A stretch of DNA of 64,000 bases from the NCBI RefSeq assembly GCF_018555685.1, contig NZ_JAFLWW010000003.1, positions 1 through 64,000 on the forward strand, given 5' to 3'. The notes beneath the pieces were generated by a model. That model worked only from the letters and a program-made list of their open reading frames with translations, was not told where the DNA came from and ran no database searches. How positions within the stretch are numbered: the first letter of the stretch is position 1; every line of letters begins with the position of its first letter. Position numbers and translations under genes: made by a program. Below are positions 1 through 6,267 of this stretch, in pieces. This DNA comes from Aminobacter anthyllidis. Lineage in GTDB: Bacteria > Pseudomonadota > Alphaproteobacteria > Rhizobiales > Rhizobiaceae.

Positions 1-70
1 TGGGTAGCTCCTCTCTTTGATGGTCGTTCCCTGGCGCCTTGAAACTTCCGCTGCGGAAATTAGCGCTCAC

Positions 71-104
71 TTGTATAGACATATCATTCTAGGCATGTAT
101 ACAA
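71..104. promoter_or_regulatory. Candidate GntR-type operator sites (GTATAC)
   Basis: A near-palindrome ATGTATACAA lies at 95-104 and a related half-site TTGTATAGA at 71-79. A third half-site TTGTATAC sits at 373-380, just before the racemase start. GTATAC-centred palindromes are typical of FCD-subfamily GntR regulators. No such regulator is in the window, so assignment is inference. Confidence 0.35.
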
Positions 105-396
105 TGTTACGTCAATATCGTATTTTTTGAAAGGAAATTTCGCGGGAACATAGGGCTGCATCGCACGCCTAATGGAGGGGCCCCGATTCATCACTGAGAC
201 GGACCCAACAGAGCATGGAGGAATGGCCGCCTCCGGGCTGGTGCCAATACTTGGCCTGAACTCGGCCGAATTCGTGCGCGTTGCCGTGTCCGAATAGAGC
301 CGGGCTCAGCCCCGAAAGTGAATTCGAAAGCGAACACTCTCATGCCGATATGAATCCATATCGTTCGCAATTTTGTATACTTTAATGGAGGAAATA

Positions 397-1182
397 ATGC
401 GAATTAAGCTGATAAATCCCAATACCACTGCATCAATGACCGAGCTTATGGGCGAAGCGGCCCGTGCGGTCGCTGCGCCCGGTACTGAGGTTGTTCTTGC
501 GACGTCTCGATCCGGCGCGGCATCGATCGAAGGGCACTACGACGAAGCTTTGAGCGTCCTGGGCACCATTGACGAGATACTCGAAGGCAGTGTTGCCGAC
601 GCATATGTGATCGGTTGCTTCGGCGATCCGGGACTTCTCGCCGCGCGGGAGATTACGGGTGCTCCCGTGCTTGGGATTGCCGAGGCCGCGATGCATGCCG
701 CGACATTCGTCGCCACCAGCTTCTCGATCGTCACGACACTTGAACGCACGCGCGTGATTTCAGAGCAGTTGGTGAACAACTATGGGATGCAAAATCATTG
801 CCGTCGGGTCAGGGCTACCAACGTGCCGGTGCTGGAACTTGAAAAGCCAGGGTCAAGCGCCCGCGCAATCATCCTCGATGAGTGCGAGGAAGCGCTTCGC
901 GACGATCGCGCAGAAGCGATCGTGCTTGGCTGTGCCGGCATGGCGGATCTGGCGAAGTACCTCGAAGAGAGGCTGCACGTGCCGGTGATCGACGGTGTGG
1001 CCGCTGCGATCAAGTTTGCCGAGGCAATCGTCGGCATGCGGCTGCGCACGTCCAAGGTTGGCGATCTGGCATATCCGCTTCCCAAACCTTACCTGGGCAA
1101 GCTCTCTGGCTATGCGCCGGCCAAACTGTTTCCAGCCAGTGAGCGCGAGCGCACCGCCTGCATGGCGATCCGGCGGAGCTGA
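397..1182 (+). CDS. Hydantoin racemase / Asp-Glu racemase family protein
   Basis: Predicted cofactor-independent racemase of the Asp/Glu/hydantoin racemase family, cytoplasmic, 261 residues. The N-terminus MRIKLINPNTT is the family signature, and two catalytic-type cysteines are visible at about C74 (VIGCFGDPG) and C179 (VLGCAGM). These supply the two-base racemisation mechanism of the family. ATG at 397 is chosen over the upstream TTG at 373 because GGAGG precedes it at the right distance. The flavin reductase gene follows after 2 nt, so the two are probably co-transcribed. No hydantoinase or carbamoylase is nearby, so the substrate could be hydantoins, allantoin-like compounds or an amino acid. 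Confidence 0.88.
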   Translation: MRIKLINPNTTASMTELMGEAARAVAAPGTEVVLATSRSGAASIEGHYDEALSVLGTIDEILEGSVADAYVIGCFGDPGLLAAREITGAPVLGIAEAAMHAATFVATSFSIVTTLERTRVISEQLVNNYGMQNHCRRVRATNVPVLELEKPGSSARAIILDECEEALRDDRAEAIVLGCAGMADLAKYLEERLHVPVIDGVAAAIKFAEAIVGMRLRTSKVGDLAYPLPKPYLGKLSGYAPAKLFPASERERTACMAIRRS

Positions 1183-1184
1183 TC

Positions 1185-1835
1185 ATGGATTTCGATTTCG
1201 CCGAACTGCCCGAGAAAGACCGCTACCGCCTGCTCTCCAACTTCGTCGGGCCGCGCCCGATCGCGCTCGTCACCACCATCGACGAGCACGGTTGCAACAA
1301 TGCCGCCCCGATGAGCTTCTTCAACGTCTTCTCGCACGAGCCGCCGCTGCTCATCTTGGGCATGCAGACCCGCCCCGACGGCACTGCCAAGGACACCGTC
1401 GCCAACATCCGCCGCTCCGGCGAATTCGTCGTCCACATGGTCGACATGGCGATCGCCAAAGAGATGATCGTCACCGGCATCAACTTCCCCAGCGACGTCG
1501 ACGAGATCGAGGTCGCCGGGCTGACCAGCACGCCATCGGTCAAGGTTGCGGCGCCCCGCATCGAGGAATCGCCCTGCGCGATGGAGTGCCAGGTGTCGCA
1601 GATCCTCGACTATGGCCGCCGCACCATCGTCATCGGCGAGGTTGTGCAGATGTATGTCCGCGACGAATGCTTGGACGAGCGCGGCCGCTACGTCCGGCCG
1701 GAGGTCTATCAGCCGATCGCCCGCCTGCATGCCGACAACTACATCGTCGCCGACAACCAGTTCGTGCTGAAGAAGCCAGATGAACTGCTGCAACACGAGA
1801 CCTGGGTGCACGGCGGCCGCCGCCGACCCGCATAG
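1185..1835 (+). CDS. Flavin reductase family protein (DIM6/NTAB, FMN-binding split barrel)
   Basis: A 216-residue protein of the flavoredoxin/flavin reductase-like family that binds FMN and reduces or uses flavins in two-component systems. The N-terminal half carries the family pattern (GPRPIALVTT at about 24-33, NNAAPMSFFNV near 39-49, HEPPLL). ATG at 1185 follows the racemase stop by 2 nt, indicating an operon. Pairing with a racemase suggests a small catabolic unit, for example for a heterocyclic compound, but no oxygenase partner is adjacent. Family membership is secure; substrate is not. Confidence 0.85.
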   Translation: MDFDFAELPEKDRYRLLSNFVGPRPIALVTTIDEHGCNNAAPMSFFNVFSHEPPLLILGMQTRPDGTAKDTVANIRRSGEFVVHMVDMAIAKEMIVTGINFPSDVDEIEVAGLTSTPSVKVAAPRIEESPCAMECQVSQILDYGRRTIVIGEVVQMYVRDECLDERGRYVRPEVYQPIARLHADNYIVADNQFVLKKPDELLQHETWVHGGRRRPA

Positions 1836-1926
1836 GGAGGGTGACTGATCGTGTGGCTGGTAAGAATCCTCGACGATTTCGGCCAATTCATCTTTGCTTC
1901 ACCAAAGTCTGGTTTACTTGAACGCG

Positions 1927-2253
1927 ATGATGCGGATCGTACTGGCTCTACTGCTGGCGGTGTTACTGGCCACTCACGTGGCAACGCCTTTGTTTGCCTG
2001 GGTGGACGACGCTTCGTTTGAAATCGCAGACTTGGGCGTGACAGCTCAGCCCGGCGACGCTGACAGCAGCGATGGCAGCACCGGTCCGGCGCTCCAACAT
2101 ATTCCGGCCTGCCAGGATCATTGCGCAGGATCGCTTGTCGGGGTCGCCGCACAAAACGTCCCGTCGCATGACCGAGGCAAGATCGTAGTTGCTCAGGTTC
2201 GACACGCATCCACCTGCCTGGCGGTTTCTGTACCTCCTCCCCAATCCACCTGA
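1927..2253 (+). CDS. Small exported protein with Cys/His motif, unknown function
   Basis: About 108 residues from ATG 1927 (ATG 1930 and TTG 1894 are alternatives). A hydrophobic N-terminal segment (RIVLALLLAVLLATHVA) looks like a signal peptide or anchor. The middle has a HIPACQDHCAG motif that could bind metal, and another Cys lies near the C-terminus. No family recognised. Its position at the edge of a metal-handling island fits a periplasmic metal-binding role, but this is inference. It could also be a decayed gene. Confidence 0.45.
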   Translation: MMRIVLALLLAVLLATHVATPLFAWVDDASFEIADLGVTAQPGDADSSDGSTGPALQHIPACQDHCAGSLVGVAAQNVPSHDRGKIVVAQVRHASTCLAVSVPPPQST

Positions 2254-2278
2254 TCAGCGGCGTAGCGGTACAGCGGTA

Positions 2279-2311
2279 GCCTAGCGCTCCCGACTGTCGG
2301 GCTACTTAGGC
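2279..2311 (+). other. Strong hairpin after the small exported ORF
   Basis: An inverted repeat with inner stem CCCGAC/GTCGGG around a single T and an outer stem GCCTA/TAGGC lies 25 nt after the stop at 2253. It has no clear T-tract, so it may be a weak terminator or simply a structured spacer. Confidence 0.3.
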
Positions 2312-2436
2312 AAATTCGCGTTGAATGCAGCGTCAGTCGAACGCGCGGCACGCGAGAATATCCGCCATTCGCCACCCTATTCATGATCGCTTCCCAAGTG
2401 AAGCGACTGTCGTCATCCTTGTTTTAGAGTTTCGCC

Positions 2437-3147
2437 TTGAGCACGAATTTTCGTCCACAGTTCGCCATACACCGCAGAGACTTATTGGCGATGGCCGCAA
2501 CCGCTGGAGCTTTCGCTCTCGCGGGATGCACCACGGTTAGAACTGATGATCCCGAGCCCGCAGAACGTGCGCCCGAGCCGTCATTCATCTCTATGTATGG
2601 CGCGATGCCAAATGAGGATTTTCCGATTCCGCCGGTCGATCTGACGAAGGTGGACGAGAAGTTCTACCGCCGGCTCGTCGACGATCCGACTGGAGCGGCG
2701 CCGGGTACGATCGTTGTCGATACGAGCAAATATTTCCTCTATCTCGTGCGTCCCGGGGGCAAGGCGATGCGCTATGGCGTGGGTCTTGGCCGCCAAGGTT
2801 TCACATGGTCTGGCGAGGGTGTGATTGCTTGGAAACAGCGCTGGCCGAAATGGACGCCACCAGCGGAGATGATCGCCCGTCAGCCAAAACTGGCAAAATA
2901 CGGCGCGGAAAATGGTGGCATGCCACCCGGACTCGACAATCCGCTTGGCTCCCGGGCTCTTTACATCTTCCAGAATGGTCAAGACACGCTTTTTCGCCTG
3001 CACGGGACGCCGGAGTACGCGACGATTGGTAAAGCGGTATCCAGCGGATGCGTCCGCTTGATGAATCAAGACATCATCGATCTATACGACCGCGTGCCAA
3101 GCCAAACTCCCATTATCGTCCGCAGGGGAGTTGGCCTTGATGTCTGA
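2437..3147 (+). CDS. L,D-transpeptidase (YkuD), lipoprotein
   Basis: 236 residues, TTG start at 2437. An RR motif and hydrophobic stretch end in a lipobox LAGC (Cys31), so the mature enzyme is probably a lipoprotein in the periplasm. The YkuD domain spans roughly 90-235, with the catalytic pattern HGTP at H189 and SSGCVR with nucleophile Cys205. Such enzymes form 3-3 peptidoglycan cross-links or attach proteins to peptidoglycan. A second transpeptidase follows at 3384. Both have the IGKAVS-x-GCVR form. Translationally overlaps the next small ORF by 8 nt. Note that the lipoprotein-maturation genes further on (lnt, lspA) are broken, so processing must use chromosomal copies. Confidence 0.9.
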   Translation: MSTNFRPQFAIHRRDLLAMAATAGAFALAGCTTVRTDDPEPAERAPEPSFISMYGAMPNEDFPIPPVDLTKVDEKFYRRLVDDPTGAAPGTIVVDTSKYFLYLVRPGGKAMRYGVGLGRQGFTWSGEGVIAWKQRWPKWTPPAEMIARQPKLAKYGAENGGMPPGLDNPLGSRALYIFQNGQDTLFRLHGTPEYATIGKAVSSGCVRLMNQDIIDLYDRVPSQTPIIVRRGVGLDV

Positions 3148-3376
3148 CACGAAAATCCCGCTGTCTCTCCATCCCCTAGAGATCCTATCCCTCGCCTTTG
3201 GCAAACGGAGCCGCCCCGCTCCAGCCTTCGACACCGTCTCCGATCAGATCCGGCAATCACTTCAAGCCGCGGAAGAGAAGCGGGTCGTTGATACTCTACG
3301 CGCCAATGCCAAGGTCGAAAAACTAGTGCCGGACGTGGCGCCACCTGCGGGCGCCGACGACGGACACGACCACTGA
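3140..3376 (+). CDS. Small protein resembling the C-terminus of a PPIC-type foldase (possible remnant)
   Basis: 78 residues from ATG 3140, overlapping the stop of the upstream transpeptidase and ending 8 nt before the next one. The pattern AFDTVSDQIRQSLQ followed by LRANAKVEKLVPD is what is usually found at the C-terminus of SurA/PrsA-type peptidyl-prolyl isomerases. No catalytic PPIase domain is present. It is either a stand-alone small protein or the tail left by deletion of a foldase between two transpeptidase genes. The open frame and tight overlap suggest it is still translated. Confidence 0.45.
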   Translation: MSDTKIPLSLHPLEILSLAFGKRSRPAPAFDTVSDQIRQSLQAAEEKRVVDTLRANAKVEKLVPDVAPPAGADDGHDH

Positions 3377-3383
3377 GACCATC

Positions 3384-3971
3384 ATGATGATCAAATTGAT
3401 CGACCGCCGTTCGTTGCTTCTTTCATTCGTCGGCACACTCGCGGCGGGGAGATTAGCGTCCGCTCAGACGGCAAAGCCCGGCAAGAAGCCTTTCCAGATC
3501 GACCCGCGCTTCCTGCCCCAGGTCGTCGCGTTTCCATATGAATATGCTGTTGGCACAGTCGTGGTCGATCCGGCAAACCGTTTCCTCTATCTCGTTGAAG
3601 CCGCTGGGTTAGCCCGCCGCTACGGCATAGGTGTCGGGAAGGCTGGGCTGGCCTTCCGCGGGACCGCGGAAGTGGGGCGCAAGGCAAAGTGGCCAAGCTG
3701 GCGACCGACGGACAACATGATCCGACGCGACCCCAAGAAATATGCCAAGTATGCTGGTGGCGTGCATGGCGGTCGAAACAACCCTCTCGGCGCCCGGGCA
3801 CTTTATCTCTATCGGAATGGGCAGGATACGCTTTACCGCATTCACGGAACGACCGAGCCATGGACGATCGGAAAAGCGGTCTCCAACGGCTGCGTACGCA
3901 TGGTGAATGATCATGTGACGGACTTGTACGAGCGCGTCCCAGTCGGCGCGCGGGTCGTCGTGATCGGCTGA
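3384..3971 (+). CDS. L,D-transpeptidase (YkuD), secreted
   Basis: 195 residues with a cleavable-looking signal peptide (RRSLLLSFVGTLAAG..LASA) rather than a lipobox. The YkuD domain fills the rest, with HGTTEPW (H154) and SNGCVRM (Cys170) as catalytic His and Cys. It is a paralogue of the enzyme at 2437, sharing the KWPxW, NPLGxRALY and GQDTL blocks. The stop at 3969-3971 overlaps the ATG of the next gene (ATGA), indicating coupling. Role in 3-3 cross-linking or protein anchoring is inferred from family. Confidence 0.9.
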   Translation: MMIKLIDRRSLLLSFVGTLAAGRLASAQTAKPGKKPFQIDPRFLPQVVAFPYEYAVGTVVVDPANRFLYLVEAAGLARRYGIGVGKAGLAFRGTAEVGRKAKWPSWRPTDNMIRRDPKKYAKYAGGVHGGRNNPLGARALYLYRNGQDTLYRIHGTTEPWTIGKAVSNGCVRMVNDHVTDLYERVPVGARVVVIG

Positions 3972-5038
3972 TGACCTTCGTTCTCGTCATCGGTGCCGGT
4001 CAGGCGGGACTTGCGACCGGCTGTCATCTGCGCCGGTCCAGTCTCGACTTTCTTATCGTCGACAGTGCCTGCCATGTTGGAAACAGCTGGCGCAAACGCT
4101 ACGAATCTCTGACTCTTTTCACGCCACGGCAGTTCAGCGCCCTCCCCGGGCTTCCACTGGTGGGAAATCGGGAGCTCTACGCCACTCGGGAAGAATTTGC
4201 GGACTATCTCCAGACCTACGCGACACGCTGCGGCCTTCCGGTACGCCTGAATTCTCGTGTGGTTCGCCTCGCCCGGATCGGCGGCAACGCTTTCGAGGCG
4301 ACGCTGCAGAACGGTAAACGGCTCCAGGCTACGCATGTTGTTGTCGCGACCGGCGGCTTTCAGAAGTCAGTGGTTCCACCCATCTCGGCGAAATTCGATG
4401 CGGAGGTGGTTCAGCTAAACGCGGAAACGTACCGCAACATCCACCAGATTCCGGGAGGGCGTGCGCTTGTGGTCGGCGATGGGGCGAGCGGCCGCGACAT
4501 CGCGGTCGAACTTTCTTCGCGCGGTCCGACCGCACTGGCCGCCGGCAAACCACGACGGCTGTTTCCGGAGCGAGTACTCGGCAAGAGCGTGTGGTGGTGG
4601 CTGAGCAAATCGGGTGTGTTGAAGGCGCCGCCTAACTCGACAATGGGGCAGTTCCTCAGGCGCTCCGATGCATTTCCTGATCGTGATCGAAGCATTGGTA
4701 GTTTGACACGTAAAAACATCGCGATCATGCCGCGGCTGGTCGACGCCGCAGGCGACAAGGCAATTTTCTCGGACGGTTCCAGCATCCCCGTAGCGGCGGT
4801 GATCTGGGCCGTTGGCTACGTCGACGACAGTTCGTGGCTCGGCGTGCCTGAAGCCACGGCAGCTGATGGATCATTTCTCCACACCGAGGGCGTGTCGCCG
4901 GTCCATGGATTGTTTTTCGTTGGAAAACCGTGGCAACGCAATCGTACATCGGCCCTCATTATGGGTGTAGGGGACGACGCACGGTTGATTGTGCAGCGGA
5001 TCGCAGCAGAAGGATCAGGTCAGACAGCAAGAGGTTGA
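3971..5038 (+). CDS. Flavin-containing monooxygenase-like FAD/NAD(P)-binding protein
   Basis: 355 residues. Two Rossmann motifs are visible: VIGAGQAGLATG at the N-terminus (FAD) and VVGDGASGRDIA near 165-177 (NAD(P)H). The NSWRKRYESLTLFTP block is typical of the CzcO/TrkA-like group of putative flavoprotein monooxygenases. ATG overlaps the upstream stop. Often found near cation-transport genes in bacteria, which fits this island, but the substrate is unknown. The C-terminus reads through to TGA at 5036-5038. Confidence 0.85.
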   Translation: MTFVLVIGAGQAGLATGCHLRRSSLDFLIVDSACHVGNSWRKRYESLTLFTPRQFSALPGLPLVGNRELYATREEFADYLQTYATRCGLPVRLNSRVVRLARIGGNAFEATLQNGKRLQATHVVVATGGFQKSVVPPISAKFDAEVVQLNAETYRNIHQIPGGRALVVGDGASGRDIAVELSSRGPTALAAGKPRRLFPERVLGKSVWWWLSKSGVLKAPPNSTMGQFLRRSDAFPDRDRSIGSLTRKNIAIMPRLVDAAGDKAIFSDGSSIPVAAVIWAVGYVDDSSWLGVPEATAADGSFLHTEGVSPVHGLFFVGKPWQRNRTSALIMGVGDDARLIVQRIAAEGSGQTARG

Positions 5039-5182
5039 TAGGCTTCCTGCTTGCGAAGCGATCGGCCCTCTCGGGCCTGTCTACGCTGAACAGGCCTCCG
5101 CACGTCCGAACATCACGACCAACATCGATCCCATGACCATCCGAGCCCCCAAGCGCTGGCCGGATCGGGCTCTACGGCGCTT

Positions 5183-5392
5183 CTATGGGTTCATTCGTCG
5201 CTGGAAGCGGGAGCGGAGCCAGAAAACATCAAAGAACGCCCCCACCAATGCCGCCGCGAACAGCGCTGCGGCGATGGTCGAGATTTCTCCAATTGCTATC
5301 ATCATGCGGGGCATGAAATAGAAAGCGAGACCGAAGCCGGCCATGATTGCGAAAGCCGCGATCATGGACGGGCCAGACTTCCGATCGATCAT
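5183..5392 (-). CDS. Small two-helix membrane protein
   Basis: 69 residues with two hydrophobic segments (about 8-30 and 33-56) separated by a short loop and a basic tail RSRFQRRMNP. Its ATG overlaps the TGA of the dsbA-like pseudogene upstream on the same strand (ATGA), so it was translationally coupled to a periplasmic thiol-redox gene. No family recognised. Loss of the upstream reading frame may have reduced its expression. Confidence 0.5.
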   Translation of the reverse strand: MIDRKSGPSMIAAFAIMAGFGLAFYFMPRMMIAIGEISTIAAALFAAALVGAFFDVFWLRSRFQRRMNP

Positions 5393-5700
5393 CTGAGCCG
5401 CCGTTCCCTACCTTGATAGGCCATCAGCACAATAACTGCTCCATCGCAGTCGCGTGCGGTCTTGATTGCGTCTTGCAACGCGGAAACACCGACCGCGCCT
5501 TTGATGATGTTGCTGCCGATGACAATGGATGGTGCTCCATCGGTCCCAACTCCTGGGCGAGTGCAGGATCCTGTCGATTACCGCCTGAACCAAGGGATCT
5601 TCCAAAGCTATTACGAGCTTTTGATGTCGAAGCCCATCTCCTGAGCGATCTTCAGTGCCCTGCTACATTGACCTGACCTTGCGTTTCGAGCACGGCGATG
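5389..5700 (-). pseudogene. DsbA-family thioredoxin remnant (frameshifted)
   Basis: On the minus strand the C-terminal part of a DsbA/Com1-like oxidoreductase can be read only by changing frames. One frame gives ALKIAQEMGFDI, the next LVIALEDPLVQAVIDRILH, and the third GAPSIVIGSNIIKGAVG followed by QDAIKTAR. The cis-Pro loop region (GAPSIVIG) is present, but the CxxC active-site part was not found. At least two frameshifts separate the blocks. Its TGA overlaps the small membrane gene start. Confidence 0.7.
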
Positions 5701-6205
5701 CTGGTGGATGATAGGAATCCGTCGCCGCGTAAGCGGTGGCAAGAATATCGGCCCCGTCATTGGTCACAAGTTCCGCAAGAGCCGACGGTACACCCACCAA
5801 CCGATCATCTTCCTTGCTATGGCATGGTGCCGCGACCTGAGGTTCGTCATTCCATCGACCGGCAGGAATGAATGAACCTGCGCCGTCGAGCGATAACCGC
5901 AACGAAGCCATTTGAAGGCTTAGTCAGGAAGGTAGCCCGCCCTGCGCTATCGGCCTTATCAGATACGGCGCCTGCACTGCGGTCGGCGACGCTGCCCCGA
6001 TGACACCCCACAACGCCAAGAATAGCGGAGCGATCGAAAAACGTCGCGCACGAGTCGATAGCGCTGGTAGGCTTCGGCCCATCCCTCTCACTTTCCCCAA
6101 GTTCGTTCTGAAATGAACGTTAATCGTTAACCTTGATGAATGGTTAACTCAAAACGGCCATCTCGCCGCGCGTCGAAAAGCCACGTTAGCCGCACAAAAA
6201 GCCTC
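5701..6205. other. Non-coding or degraded stretch
   Basis: No convincing gene. An open frame on the minus strand at 5663-5911 could be the degraded N-terminal part of the dsbA relic, but no CxxC motif is present. AT-rich sequence near 6100-6150 (TTAATCGTTAAC repeats) precedes the metal-ATPase promoter. Confidence 0.4.
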
Positions 6206-6236
6206 TTGCCTCTCTAGCCACTAGAGGAATTATGAT
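6206..6236 (+). promoter_or_regulatory. MerR-type metal-responsive promoter/operator
   Basis: A -35 box TTGCCT (6206-6211) and a -10 box TATGAT (6231-6236) are separated by 19 bp, the long spacer typical of MerR-family promoters. An inverted repeat CCTCT/AGAGG (6209-6213, 6223-6227) fills the spacer. It resembles CadR/PbrR/ZntR-type operators. The ATPase start is 31 nt downstream. No merR gene is in the window. Confidence 0.65.
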
Positions 6237-6267
6237 GCTTCATTGATTTGAGCGAAAGGCACCATTG

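Noticed and set aside
1110-1886. 258-codon minus-strand open frame opposite the flavin reductase
   Set aside because: Mirror frame of a recognised gene, rich in Asp/Val/Ala/Gly with no motif.
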